Source of the DNA: Parvibaculum sp039680535
GTDB lineage: Bacteria > Pseudomonadota > Alphaproteobacteria > Parvibaculales > Parvibaculaceae
Length of the DNA: 64,000 bases
Reading direction: 5' to 3'
Assembly (NCBI RefSeq): GCF_039680535.1
Contig: NZ_JBDKSS010000013.1
Span: 124,001-188,000 of the forward strand
A program made the translations under genes and the position numbers. Of this stretch, positions 53,619 to 62,186 are shown in pieces. Each line of letters opens with the position of its first letter. Position 1 is the first letter of the stretch. Below the pieces are notes generated by a model. That model ran no database searches and had not been told where the DNA came from. It saw only the letters and a list, made by a program, of their open reading frames with translations.

Positions 53619-54662
53619 ATGGACCTTTATCCCCTCGTCCGGCCGGTGCTTCGCTTCATCGAGCCGGAGCGCGCCCACCGGCTGACCATCCTCGGGTTGA
53701 AGCTCGGGCTCGCGCCGCGCGACGTGGCGCCCAATCCGTCCTCGCTCGACATCGATCTCTGGGGCCTTCACTTTCCCAATCCGCTCGGCATCGCCGCGGG
53801 CTTCGACAAGAACGGCGAAGTGCCGGACGCCATGCTGAAGCTCGGCTTCGGCTTTGCGGAAGTGGGGACGGTGACGCCGCGCGCCCAGCCCGGCAATCCG
53901 CGTCCGCGCATCTTCCGGCTGGCAGAAGAACGCGCCGTCATCAATCGTCTCGGCTTCAACAATGAGGGCCATGCAGCGCTGAAGCGACGCCTCCTCGCGC
54001 GTCGCGCGCGTCCCGGCGTCGTCGGCGTCAATATCGGCGCCAACAAGGATGCAGCGGACCGCGTCGCCGATTACGAGACAGGCATCGCGGCCTTCGAAGG
54101 GCTGGCGAGCTATTTCACCGTCAACATCTCCTCGCCCAACACGCCAGGCCTGCGCGCGCTGCAGAACAAGGCTGAACTCGAAACCCTTGTCGCGCGCGTG
54201 ATGAAGGCAAGGAAGGGGCGCACGCCCATCCTGCTCAAAATAGCGCCGGATCTCACGGAGGAGGAACTCGCCGACATCGCGGAGGTCGCGCGGGAGCAGG
54301 GGCTCGACGGCCTCATCGTCTCCAATACGACGATCCGGCGCGAAGGGCTCGTCTCCGGTGCCAACGCGAAGGAGACAGGCGGTCTTTCGGGCCAGCCTCT
54401 ATTCGCGCTATCGACGGAAGTCTTGCGCACCATGTACCGTCTTACGGACGGCAAGATTCCAATCGTCGGCGTCGGCGGTGTATCGAGCGGCGCCGATGCC
54501 TATGCGAAGATCCGCGCGGGCGCCTCTCTCGTCCAGCTTTACACCGCACTGACCTATGATGGTCCCGCGCTCGTCAGCCGCATCAAGCGCGAGCTTGCGC
54601 TGTTGCTCGCGGCGGATGGGATCGAGCATTTGCGCGATGCCGTCGGCCTCGACGCTAGATAG
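53619..54662 (+). CDS. pyrD: Dihydroorotate dehydrogenase (quinone), class 2
   Basis: 347 residues. FMN enzyme of pyrimidine synthesis, membrane-associated, passing electrons to quinone. Blocks: NPLGIAAGFDKNGEVPDAML, VNIGANKDAADRVADYETG, NISSPNTPGLRALQ with the class 2 catalytic serine, and SNTTIRREGL, VGVGGVSSGADAYAKIRAGA. The N-terminal helix pair of class 2 enzymes is present (MDLYPLVRPVLRFIEPERAH). ATG 53619 directly follows the DUF952 gene. Confidence 0.97.
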   Translation: MDLYPLVRPVLRFIEPERAHRLTILGLKLGLAPRDVAPNPSSLDIDLWGLHFPNPLGIAAGFDKNGEVPDAMLKLGFGFAEVGTVTPRAQPGNPRPRIFRLAEERAVINRLGFNNEGHAALKRRLLARRARPGVVGVNIGANKDAADRVADYETGIAAFEGLASYFTVNISSPNTPGLRALQNKAELETLVARVMKARKGRTPILLKIAPDLTEEELADIAEVAREQGLDGLIVSNTTIRREGLVSGANAKETGGLSGQPLFALSTEVLRTMYRLTDGKIPIVGVGGVSSGADAYAKIRAGASLVQLYTALTYDGPALVSRIKRELALLLAADGIEHLRDAVGLDAR

Positions 54663-54671
54663 GAAACGTCC

Positions 54672-55031
54672 ATGTCAAAAGTTGTCATCTGGCACAATCC
54701 GCGCTGCAGCAAGTCGCGTGCGACCCTCTCGCTGATCGAGCAGCACGGGCTCGATCCCGAGATCGTCGAATATCTGAATACGCCGCCGAGCGCTGAGGAG
54801 ATCAGATCGGTGCTGCAGAAACTGCGGATGAAGCCGCGCGACCTGATGCGCAAGGGCGAACAGGTCTACAAGGATCTCGGTCTCGAGAATGAGAACCTGT
54901 CGGACGATCAACTCGTGGCGGCGATGGCCGAAAATCCGATCCTGATCGAACGGCCCGTGGTCATCTTCGGGGCGCGCGCGAAGCTCGGCCGTCCGCCGGA
55001 AGATGTGCTCGATCTCTTCAGTGGCCTTTGA
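54672..55031 (+). CDS. arsC: ArsC family (glutaredoxin-type arsenate reductase-like) protein
   Basis: 119 residues with the thioredoxin-fold ArsC pattern: WHNPRCSKSRATLSLIE with Cys12, and ILIERPVVIFG with the conserved Arg and cis-Pro segment. That suits a glutathione/glutaredoxin-dependent arsenate reductase. No other ars gene is nearby, and such solitary genes may have other redox roles (YfgD-type). It follows pyrD by nine bases and overlaps the convergent MATE gene by 14. Confidence 0.85.
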   Translation: MSKVVIWHNPRCSKSRATLSLIEQHGLDPEIVEYLNTPPSAEEIRSVLQKLRMKPRDLMRKGEQVYKDLGLENENLSDDQLVAAMAENPILIERPVVIFGARAKLGRPPEDVLDLFSGL

Positions 55032-56361
55032 GGCTGATCGAGCGGGCGACCGAGGGGTAAAGGCGTAGCAGCGTTATCCCGCGTGCGAGATAGAAGATGA
55101 TGAGCGCCGCCCAGAGCCCGTGGTTGCCGTAAGGAGTTGCGAGCAGCCACCAGGCGGCGAGGAAGACGCCGAGCGAAAGCGCCATGGCATTGCGCATTTC
55201 GACCGATCGCGTCGCCCCGATGAAAATGCCGTCGAGCAGGAAGCACCAGACCGCGGCGAAGGGTGCCGCGGCCGCCCATGGCAGGTAGGTTCTCGCTGCT
55301 TCGCGCACCGGCGCCGACGTCGTCAGCATGTCGATGAGAAACGGCCCGGCCGCGAGCAGTCCGAGCGTGAGTGCCAAGGCCGCGCCGCCTGCCCAGAGCG
55401 AGGTGAGTTTCACCGCCCGGTCGAGCGTCGCGCGGTCACGCGCGCCGACCGATTGGCCGACCAGAGCTTCCGCGGCAAAGCCGAATGCGTCGAGCAGAAA
55501 GGCCGACACGGCGATGAACTGGCCAAGCACGGCATTGGCGGCGAGCAGCACGTCGCCGGAGCGCGCGCCTTGCGATGTGAAAAAGGCGAAGGCGAAGATC
55601 AGGCAGAAGGTGCGGATCATGATGTCGCGGTTGACGGCAATCATGCGCCCGAGCTTGTCGGGGTCGAGGAGGCGCGGCCATTCCCAATACCATCCGACGG
55701 TCTTGAGATCGCGGGCCGCAAGCGCCACGCCGAGCAGGGCGGCCGCGATTTCGGCGATGACGGTGCCTGTTGCGACGCCCTTCACGGCCCAGCCGAACAC
55801 GGCGACGAAGGTGACGTTAAGCGCAATATTGACGCCGTTCATGAAGACCTGCAGCAGCAGCGCGGTATTCGCCTTCTGCCGGCCGATGAACCATCCAAGG
55901 ATTGCGAAATTGGCAAGCGTGAACGGCGCGCTCCAGATGCGGATGGCGAAGAAATCATGCGCTTGCGCCTGCACCTCAGCGCTACCCTTCAGCAGCGCGA
56001 AGGCGGCAAGACCAATCGGCCCTTGCAGCAGGATGAGCGATAGTCCGATTGCGACGGCGACCAGAAGAGCGCGACCGAGATTGGCGCTGACTTCATGCGC
56101 ATTCTTCGCGCCGAGCGCCTGGGCGGTGAGGCCCGTCGTTCCCATGCGCAGAAAGCCGAAGCCCCAATAGACGAAATTGAAGATCGTGCCGCCGAGCGCG
56201 ATGGCGCCGAGCGCCGACGGGTTCGGAATGCGGCCGATGACCGCCATGTCGGCAATGCCGAGAAGCGGCGTCGAGATGTTGGAAAGAACGATCGGCCCCG
56301 CCAGCCGCAGGACGCGCCCATGGGTTACGCGCTGCGACGGCGGGTTTTCGTCCGTCGTCAT
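55018..56361 (-). CDS. MATE family efflux transporter
   Basis: 447 residues, about 12 membrane helices in two similar halves. Family blocks: LRLAGPIVLSNISTPLLGIA near the start, FLRMGTTGLTAQALGAKN, and AEALVGQSVGARDRATLDRA at the start of the second half. It resembles the DinF branch. A Na+ or H+ coupled drug/metabolite exporter is expected. One base separates it from the thioesterase gene upstream on the same strand. Confidence 0.93.
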   Translation of the reverse strand: MTTDENPPSQRVTHGRVLRLAGPIVLSNISTPLLGIADMAVIGRIPNPSALGAIALGGTIFNFVYWGFGFLRMGTTGLTAQALGAKNAHEVSANLGRALLVAVAIGLSLILLQGPIGLAAFALLKGSAEVQAQAHDFFAIRIWSAPFTLANFAILGWFIGRQKANTALLLQVFMNGVNIALNVTFVAVFGWAVKGVATGTVIAEIAAALLGVALAARDLKTVGWYWEWPRLLDPDKLGRMIAVNRDIMIRTFCLIFAFAFFTSQGARSGDVLLAANAVLGQFIAVSAFLLDAFGFAAEALVGQSVGARDRATLDRAVKLTSLWAGGAALALTLGLLAAGPFLIDMLTTSAPVREAARTYLPWAAAAPFAAVWCFLLDGIFIGATRSVEMRNAMALSLGVFLAAWWLLATPYGNHGLWAALIIFYLARGITLLRLYPSVARSISLKGH

Positions 56362-56362
56362 G

Positions 56363-56797
56363 TCAGGACTCGGCTTCCTCGCCGGTTTTCAGAAGAAAGT
56401 GCCCATGCGTTGCCGCGATGGGCTTCGAACGATCTTCCTGCCAGGCCTCCACTTGCACGGTGGCGACGCGGCGGCCCTGCTTGGTGATATGCGCGCGGGC
56501 ATAGGTGTCGACCGGTTTGCCGGAGCGCAGATAGTCGATGGTGATGCCGATAGGCTTTGGGATCGCGGCGCTTCCCGTTTCATAGGCAAGCTGGATGATG
56601 GCCGTCATCTCAAGGAATGCGCCGATCACGCCGCCATGAAGCGCCGGCAGCATCGGATTGCCGATGAGCTTCTGGTCGAACTTCATCACGGTGGTGATTT
56701 CATTGCCCTTCTGGTCGACACTGATGCCGAGGAAGCGGGCATAGGGAATGCCTTCGATGAAAGCGTTGAGGTCGCGCGGCGTTTTCGCGTCGGTCAT
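56363..56797 (-). CDS. PaaI family acyl-CoA thioesterase
   Basis: 144 residues, hotdog fold. The active-site region LPALHGGVIGAFLEMTAIIQ is the HGG...E/D pattern of PaaI-type thioesterases, followed by TIDYLRSGKPVDTYARAHIT. Typically tetrameric, hydrolysing aromatic or fatty acyl-CoA. It is the second of two neighbouring hotdog genes (three bases apart) and probably cotranscribed with MATE. Confidence 0.9.
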   Translation of the reverse strand: MTDAKTPRDLNAFIEGIPYARFLGISVDQKGNEITTVMKFDQKLIGNPMLPALHGGVIGAFLEMTAIIQLAYETGSAAIPKPIGITIDYLRSGKPVDTYARAHITKQGRRVATVQVEAWQEDRSKPIAATHGHFLLKTGEEAES

Positions 56798-56800
56798 GGC

Positions 56801-57307
56801 TCAGCCTTCCTTCTTCTGCTTTGCCATGAAGGCCTTTGCGGCGGCCACGCTGGTCGGCACGGTGCGGTTGGCGCCGATCATGAAGGTGCCGACGCAGGAG
56901 GCGATCGGATCGTCTATGTCGGTGTGATAGGCGGTACCGCGCACGAAGGCGATGTTGCGTGTCGTCTTGTAGCAATGTGCATGGGTCGTGAGCGCAAGGC
57001 CCGGCGTCGCCGGCTTCATGTAGTCGATGCGGAGATCGAGCGTCGCGATGGCCTGCGGCTCGTCCATGGCGAGTTGCACCGCCATGCCGCACGTATTGTC
57101 GAGCACGGTGGTGATCACGCCGCCATGAATGACGCCGGTCTCGACATTGCCGATGAACCTCTCGTCATAGGGCACGCGGAGCCATGCCTGGGCGGGCGCG
57201 GCATCGATGATTTCGACGCCGAGGGCGCGCATATGCGGGACATGCTGAATAAGCATCTCCTTCAGCGCCATCATCGTCTCTGGCGTCATCTTGAATTCGG
57301 CAGACAT
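56801..57307 (-). CDS. PaaI family acyl-CoA thioesterase
   Basis: 168 residues, hotdog fold. GVIHGGVITTVLDNTCGMAV gives the catalytic HGG and Asp; TLDLRIDYMKPATPGLALTT follows. It is clearly related to the next gene, but only moderately similar. First gene of a thioesterase-thioesterase-MATE unit. The pair could have different chain-length preferences or form a hetero-oligomer. Confidence 0.9.
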   Translation of the reverse strand: MSAEFKMTPETMMALKEMLIQHVPHMRALGVEIIDAAPAQAWLRVPYDERFIGNVETGVIHGGVITTVLDNTCGMAVQLAMDEPQAIATLDLRIDYMKPATPGLALTTHAHCYKTTRNIAFVRGTAYHTDIDDPIASCVGTFMIGANRTVPTSVAAAKAFMAKQKKEG

Positions 57308-57556
57308 GTACTTCCCGGAACAAGTTCACAAAGCAGGGATCGCCGATCCTAACGCCCGCATCGCCCATTGACGATGCTCAATACCGAGCGGCCCGGATAC
57401 GTTTCTGTTCGCTCGGGCGATTGCCGGCGCGTCGTCGAGCCGCCGATTGCCCGCTCCAGATGCGACACCTATGGGACAAATCCGGCCCCTTCCGTTGCGT
57501 ATTTCAGCAAGTCATTGAATTGGAAAGGGTTTTCTTCATGGTGACACTTGTTCAAA

Positions 57557-57584
57557 TTGACCTTGCGGCGCTTTCGGCTAGATT
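57557..57584 (+). promoter_or_regulatory. Promoter of the TetR-hydrolase unit
   Basis: TTGACC (57557-57562), 16 bases, TAGATT (57579-57584). The transcript would start near 57591, which rules out the upstream GTG at 57588 as the TetR start. The rest of the 57308-57668 gap shows no other gene or RNA. Confidence 0.6.
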
Positions 57585-57668
57585 AGGGTGAAAGAGGAAT
57601 CGGCGCGCCTTCGCGCCCTTGGGAGAAATGATGTCTGCGTTCGCCTGTATGAGGGCCCTGGTTCGCTC

Positions 57669-58346
57669 ATGATCGACCTGAAGGAGACGGCGCCACATGG
57701 CAGCCAGGACGGGGCGTTCATGCATTCCGTAAAACCCATCGGCAAGCGTGAGCAGACCAAGCTCAACAACCGCGAGTCCATATTGAATGCGGCTCGCGAA
57801 GTCTTTGCCGAACTCGGCTATGGCGCGACGACCGTCCGCGACATCATCCGCAAGACCGGCCTCGCTTCCGGCACCTTCTATAATTATTACAAGAGCAAGG
57901 AAGAGGTCTTCGAGGCCCTCATGGATGACGGCATGCGCCGCATCCGTCCGCGCCTGAAGGCGGATCGCATTCGCTCGCGCAATTTCGAGGAATTCATCCG
58001 CAACGCCTTCCGCACCTATTTCGACTATCTCGCCTCCGACCGCATGACCTTCCAGATCATCCGGCGCAATCCGGCATCGCTGCGCGTCCGCATGGACACA
58101 CCGGAAATGATCGCGGGCTTCGAGGAAATTCGCGAATATATCGAAGAAGATATTCGTGACGGCAATGTGCCGCCGGTCGACTCCGAATATCTGATGGCCG
58201 CCGTGGTCGGCATCGCCATGGAGATCGGCGACCGCATGATCAAGCGGCCCGAACTCGATGCGAAGGAGGCGGCCGATTTCGCAACCACGCTCGTGCTGCA
58301 TGGCTTTCACGCCTTGCCGGTCAAGACGGATGTGAAGCCGAAATAG
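57669..58346 (+). CDS. TetR/AcrR family transcriptional regulator
   Basis: 225 residues from ATG 57669; ATG 57720, which has the better ribosome site AGGACGGGG, would give 208. The N-terminal HTH is ILNAAREVFAELGYGATTVR with DIIRKTGLASGTFYNYYKSKEE, the canonical TetR recognition helix. The C-terminal ligand domain is all helical. It precedes an alpha/beta hydrolase gene by 25 bases and probably controls it and lipid genes nearby. Confidence 0.9.
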   Translation: MIDLKETAPHGSQDGAFMHSVKPIGKREQTKLNNRESILNAAREVFAELGYGATTVRDIIRKTGLASGTFYNYYKSKEEVFEALMDDGMRRIRPRLKADRIRSRNFEEFIRNAFRTYFDYLASDRMTFQIIRRNPASLRVRMDTPEMIAGFEEIREYIEEDIRDGNVPPVDSEYLMAAVVGIAMEIGDRMIKRPELDAKEAADFATTLVLHGFHALPVKTDVKPK

Positions 58347-58371
58347 ACGACAGGCAAAAGGGGAGGGGCTC

Positions 58372-59397
58372 GTGAGCATCCAGAAGCTGATCGTGCGGAC
58401 CTTGCTGAAGCTGCCCGACGGCGCGCTCGTTGCCATGGCGGGCGGCAAGCCGCTGACGATCGACGGCCGCACGCTCGATGCGCGTGCGCAGTTTCTTGCG
58501 GTGCAGGGCGCCAAGGCTCCCTCGATCACAACCCTCGATCCGGTGACGGCCCGCGCCGCGACAGCGCAGGGGCTGAAGCTTCTCGATGGAACGCGCAGCG
58601 CGCAGGTCATCGTCGAGACGATCACGATACCCGGTCCCGGCGGCCCGCTCGGCGCGCGTCTCTATACGCCGCGCAATGCGGGCGGACCGCTTCCTGGCCT
58701 CGTCTTCTATCACTTCGGCGGCTGCGTCATCGGCGATCTCGATACCTGCGACACCTTCTGCGCGATGCTCGCCGAAATCGGCGAATGCGTGGTGCTCTCG
58801 GTCGATTACCGTCTCGCGCCGGAGCATAAATTTCCGGCGGCCGTCGAGGATGCGCTGGCGGCCTACCGCTACGCTCGCGACAACGCCGAAACGCTCGGCA
58901 TGACGCGGCGCATCGCGGTCGGCGGTGACAGCGCGGGCGGCTATCTTTCCGCGGTTGTCGCACAGGAGACGAACCGCACGGGCGAGGAAGAGCCCGTGTT
59001 GCAGCTCCTCATCTATCCGGTGACGGATATGGGGTGGCAGGGCGGCTCCTGGGAAAGCTGCGCGGATGTCTATCCGCTGACGCGCGAGATCATGCAGTGG
59101 TTCATCGGCCATTACCTGAACGATCCTGGTGATGCGAAAAGCCCTCTGGCCTCGCCGCTGAAATCGGGTGACCTCGAAGACCTCTGCCCCGCCATCGTCA
59201 TCACGGCCGGTTTCGACGTGCTCCGCGATCAGGGCGTCGCCTACACGCAGGCGCTGCGCGAGGCCGACGTCAACACGACCTATCGCTGCTACGACAATCT
59301 CTGCCACGCCTTCACGGCGATGACGGGTGCGGTGCCGGCGGCGAAGCGGGCCTGCGAGGAGATTGCGCGCGACGTGCGGCGCATTCTCCACGCCTGA
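58372..59397 (+). CDS. Alpha/beta hydrolase of the hormone-sensitive lipase family
   Basis: 341 residues. The HSL oxyanion motif is YHFGGCVIGD (HFGG instead of the usual HGGG), the nucleophile elbow is VGGDSAGGYLS, and the acid/His are in TAGFDVLRDQG and NLCHAFTAM. An esterase or lipase on short or medium acyl esters is expected. GTG start at 58372, downstream of TetR. Convergent with the next hydrolase gene. Confidence 0.92.
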   Translation: MSIQKLIVRTLLKLPDGALVAMAGGKPLTIDGRTLDARAQFLAVQGAKAPSITTLDPVTARAATAQGLKLLDGTRSAQVIVETITIPGPGGPLGARLYTPRNAGGPLPGLVFYHFGGCVIGDLDTCDTFCAMLAEIGECVVLSVDYRLAPEHKFPAAVEDALAAYRYARDNAETLGMTRRIAVGGDSAGGYLSAVVAQETNRTGEEEPVLQLLIYPVTDMGWQGGSWESCADVYPLTREIMQWFIGHYLNDPGDAKSPLASPLKSGDLEDLCPAIVITAGFDVLRDQGVAYTQALREADVNTTYRCYDNLCHAFTAMTGAVPAAKRACEEIARDVRRILHA

Positions 59398-59404
59398 TCC
59401 GGCA

Positions 59405-60262
59405 TCAACCGCGCAGGAAGTCGATAAGGGCTGCGTTGACCAGCGCCGGCTCCTCGTGATGCACCCAATGCGTCGCCCCCTCGACGAAAAGCGAGCGGCC
59501 GTTCTCGCACAGGGCGAGGCTCGCCTCGCCGCCGCTCTTCTCGCCGAAGCGATCCTCGACACCCCAGATGAGGAGCAGCGGCGTCTTGATCCATGGCAGC
59601 GCGTCGGGCATGCGCTTCTTGAGAAGGGCGCGATACCAGTTGACCGTGGCCGTCAATACGCCGGGCCGTGACCAGGCTTCGCGATATTCCGCGAAGTCGC
59701 TCTCGCGAAATGTGCCCGGGCGGCTCGATTGGACGAGTCCGTCGTAAAGGCCCCGGTAATTCCGTGACCGCATCAATGCCTCGGGGAGCCATGGCAGACG
59801 GAACATCTGCACATACCAGCTCTTGCGCTTCTGCTTCGGATCCTCGCGCATGGCCTTGAGCCAGAGAGCGGGATGAGGCGCGTTGATGATGGCGAGGCGT
59901 TCGAGTCTTTCGGGCATGACGGTCGCGAGCCACCAGGCGACCGAGGCGCCCCAGTCGTGGCCGACGAGCTTCAGCCGCGCGATGCCGAAATGATCGGCCA
60001 GCGCGGCGACATCGGCCGCCAGAACGTCGAGGTCATAGGCGGCGACGCCCTTCGGCTTTCCGCTCAGATTGTAGCCGCGCTGGTCCGGCGCGATGACGCG
60101 AAAGCCCGCCGCGACCAGAGCCGGAATCTGGGCGCGCCATCCGGCCCAGAATTCAGGAAATCCGTGCAGCAGCATGACCGGTGGCGCGTCGGGGGCGCCT
60201 GCTTCCGCATAGTGAATATCGACGCCGTTGATATGCGCGCGTCCAAACCGGATATCGTCCAT
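59405..60262 (-). CDS. Alpha/beta hydrolase, epoxide hydrolase-like
   Basis: 285 residues from ATG 60262 (GGAGGAAC upstream). Oxyanion loop LLHGFPEFWAGWR and nucleophile Asp in LVGHDWGASVAWW; an Asp nucleophile is shared by epoxide hydrolases, haloalkane and fluoroacetate dehalogenases. The final His is in GATHWVHHEEP. RPGTFRESDFAEYREAWSRP in the cap fits the epoxide hydrolase/dehalogenase cap. Exact substrate not resolved. Confidence 0.9.
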   Translation of the reverse strand: MDDIRFGRAHINGVDIHYAEAGAPDAPPVMLLHGFPEFWAGWRAQIPALVAAGFRVIAPDQRGYNLSGKPKGVAAYDLDVLAADVAALADHFGIARLKLVGHDWGASVAWWLATVMPERLERLAIINAPHPALWLKAMREDPKQKRKSWYVQMFRLPWLPEALMRSRNYRGLYDGLVQSSRPGTFRESDFAEYREAWSRPGVLTATVNWYRALLKKRMPDALPWIKTPLLLIWGVEDRFGEKSGGEASLALCENGRSLFVEGATHWVHHEEPALVNAALIDFLRG

Positions 60263-60326
60263 GATTGTTCCTCCGGACGCATAATGTTCCACCAAGTTAC
60301 AGAGGCCGCAATCCCATCGTTGGTGC

Positions 60327-60355
60327 TTGCGTTCATGGCGAAGGCCATGTTAATT
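60327..60355 (+). promoter_or_regulatory. Promoter of the riboswitch-GDT1 transcript
   Basis: TTGCGT, 17 bases, TTAATT. The predicted transcription start (about 60362) falls just before the riboswitch. Confidence 0.5.
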
Positions 60356-60368
60356 CCCTCGCATCCTT

Positions 60369-60496
60369 AGGGGAGTAGTCGCCCTCCATTGCGAGAGGGG
60401 CGCGCATCAACAAACTTGATCTTCGGATCATGGTGCGCGCGGCCGGTGCGGAAGCCGCGCCGCTTGACGAGACCTTTGGCTTGAGGCGTGTCCCCT
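60369..60496 (+). promoter_or_regulatory. yybP-ykoY (Mn2+-sensing) riboswitch
   Basis: The signature AGGGGAGTAG opens the element and ACGAGACCTTTGGC lies near its end, the two loops that meet to bind Mn2+ in this class. P1 is AGGGGA (60369-60374) with TCCCCT (60491-60496). P2 is CGCCCTC/GAGGGGCG. A CGCGCATCAACA segment like that of mntP follows, and GATC-TTCG-GATC forms an internal hairpin. The class controls Mn2+ export genes. It lies 58 bases before a GDT1-family gene, a known target type. Confidence 0.92.
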
Positions 60497-60540
60497 GCCG
60501 GGCGACGCGTTTCTCAGGTCATTGGTCCAACACGCCCGGC
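60497..60540 (+). other. Hairpin between riboswitch and GDT1 gene
   Basis: GCCGGGCG (60497-60504) and CGCCCGGC (60533-60540) form a perfect eight-base stem directly after P1 and directly before the GGAAG ribosome site of the gene. No T-run follows. It may be part of the expression platform, acting on translation. Confidence 0.6.
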
Positions 60541-60554
60541 TGGAAGTTCCCGAT

Positions 60555-61124
60555 ATGGAAGCCTTCTTTCTCTCGCTTTCTGCCGTTGCCATTGCTGAAA
60601 TCGGCGACAAGACCCAGCTCCTCTCGCTGGTTCTCGCGACGCGCTTCAGAAAGCCCCTGCCCATCATTGCCGGCATCTTCGTCGCGACGATTCTCAACCA
60701 CGCGCTCGCCGCGGAGGTCGGCATTCTCGTTGCGAAATGGCTGACGCCGCAGGTTCTTCAATGGGTGCTCGGCGTTTCCTTCGTTGCCGGCGGCGTGTGG
60801 ATGCTTATTCCCGACAAGGAAGGCGAAGTGCCGGGCGGGGTGTCGCGCTTTGGCCCCTTCGTCACCACGGCCATTGCCTTCTTCCTTGCCGAGATGGGCG
60901 ACAAGACGCAGTTCGCGACCATCGGCCTTGCCGCGCGCTTCAACGCTCTCTTCACCGTCGCGGCCGGCACAACGATCGGCATGATGCTGGCCAATGTCCC
61001 CGTCGTCGTGCTTGGCGACGCGGCGGCAAAGGCGCTTCCGCTGGCGCTGGTGCGCGGGGTCGCTGCGGCGATCTTCTTTGCCCTCGGTCTCGTCACGATC
61101 CTCGAGGCCTTGGGCATCGTTTGA
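60555..61124 (+). CDS. TMEM165/GDT1 (UPF0016) family putative Mn2+ exporter
   Basis: 189 residues, six membrane helices in two homologous halves, each with the family's E-x-G-D-K-T motif: AIAEIGDKTQLLSLVLATRF and FLAEMGDKTQFATIGLAARF. Members exchange Ca2+/Mn2+ for H+; Vibrio MneA exports Mn2+. ATG 60555 (MEAFFLSLSAV) fits the family; TTG 60522 lies inside the upstream hairpin. The upstream yybP-ykoY element strongly supports Mn2+ export. Confidence 0.93.
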   Translation: MEAFFLSLSAVAIAEIGDKTQLLSLVLATRFRKPLPIIAGIFVATILNHALAAEVGILVAKWLTPQVLQWVLGVSFVAGGVWMLIPDKEGEVPGGVSRFGPFVTTAIAFFLAEMGDKTQFATIGLAARFNALFTVAAGTTIGMMLANVPVVVLGDAAAKALPLALVRGVAAAIFFALGLVTILEALGIV

Positions 61125-61183
61125 TTTGGGCCGGGCTATGCACCATGCTCGCCCCAAAGAAACTTGAATTCGGGGAGATGAAG

Positions 61184-62161
61184 ATGCGCAGCATGCGTGT
61201 GCATGAGCTGTCGGAGGATATTTCCGTCCTTCGCATGGACGAGGTTACCTTGCCGCCGCCCGGGCCCGGCGAGGTGCGGCTTCGCCTCAAGGCCTGTTCG
61301 GTGAATTTTCCCGACATTCTGATGGTGCAGGGAAAGTACCAGTTCAAACCCGAGCTTCCCTTCGCCCCGGGCATGGAAGGCGCGGGCGTCGTCGCCGAAG
61401 TGGGTCCGGGCGTCGCGTCGGTGAAAGTCGGCGATGAGGTCGTGGCTGGCCTGCGTATCGGCGGCTTCGCGGAGGAGGCCATCGCCTCGGCGGAAGCCTG
61501 TCGACCGATTCCGAAGGGCATGGACTTTGTGCATGCCGCCGCCTATCCGGCTGCCTATCTCACCGCCTATGTCGCCCTCGTCATTCGCGGAAACCTCAAG
61601 GCGGGCGAGACGCTTCTCGTCCACGGCAGCACCGGCGGCGTCGGCATGGCAGCCGTCGACATCGGCAAGCTCTGGGGCGCCACCGTCATCGCCACTTCAG
61701 CATCTGACGAGAAGCTCAAGATCGTGAAGGAGCGCGGCGCCGATCATGTCCTGAATGTGACAAAGGGCTTCCGCGAGGAAGTGAAGGCGCTCACCGGAGG
61801 CAAGGGCGCCGACGTCATCTACGATCCTGTCGGCGGCGATGTTTTCGACGAGAGCGTGCGCTGCATCGCCTGGAATGGCCGCCTCCTCGTTATCGGCTTC
61901 ACCAGCGGCCGCATTCCGAACATTTCGGTCAATATGCCGCTCATCAAAGGCTTTTCCGTAATCGGGGTTCGAGCCGGCGAATATGGCCGCCGGGATCCTG
62001 AAGCAGGACGCCGTAACATAGAGGTGGTGGACAGACTTGCGGCGGAAGGCAAGATCGTTCCCTATGTCTGCGCGACATTCCCTCTGGAGCGCGCCGTCGA
62101 GGCCATGCGCGTGCTGCAGGAACGGAAAGCGGTGGGAAAAGTCGTTATAACCATGGACTAG
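61184..62161 (+). CDS. NADPH:quinone oxidoreductase family protein (zinc-independent MDR)
   Basis: 325 residues from ATG 61184, six bases after GGGGAG (ATG 61178 and 61145 are in frame). It has NFPDILMVQGKYQFKPELPF, GMEGAGVVAEVGPGV and the nucleotide loop VHGSTGGVGMAAVDIG. Structural zinc cysteines are absent, placing it with quinone or crotonyl-CoA-reductase-like members. Follows the GDT1 gene by 59 bases. Confidence 0.92.
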   Translation: MRSMRVHELSEDISVLRMDEVTLPPPGPGEVRLRLKACSVNFPDILMVQGKYQFKPELPFAPGMEGAGVVAEVGPGVASVKVGDEVVAGLRIGGFAEEAIASAEACRPIPKGMDFVHAAAYPAAYLTAYVALVIRGNLKAGETLLVHGSTGGVGMAAVDIGKLWGATVIATSASDEKLKIVKERGADHVLNVTKGFREEVKALTGGKGADVIYDPVGGDVFDESVRCIAWNGRLLVIGFTSGRIPNISVNMPLIKGFSVIGVRAGEYGRRDPEAGRRNIEVVDRLAAEGKIVPYVCATFPLERAVEAMRVLQERKAVGKVVITMD

Positions 62162-62186
62162 CAGTTCGGGGGCGGCAGGAGGAAAG

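Noticed and set aside
60737..61183. N-terminal extension of the quinone oxidoreductase through the GDT1 gene
   Set aside because: The extension is Arg-rich nonsense antiphase to the GDT1 coding sequence; ATG 61184 with GGGGAG upstream fits the family.
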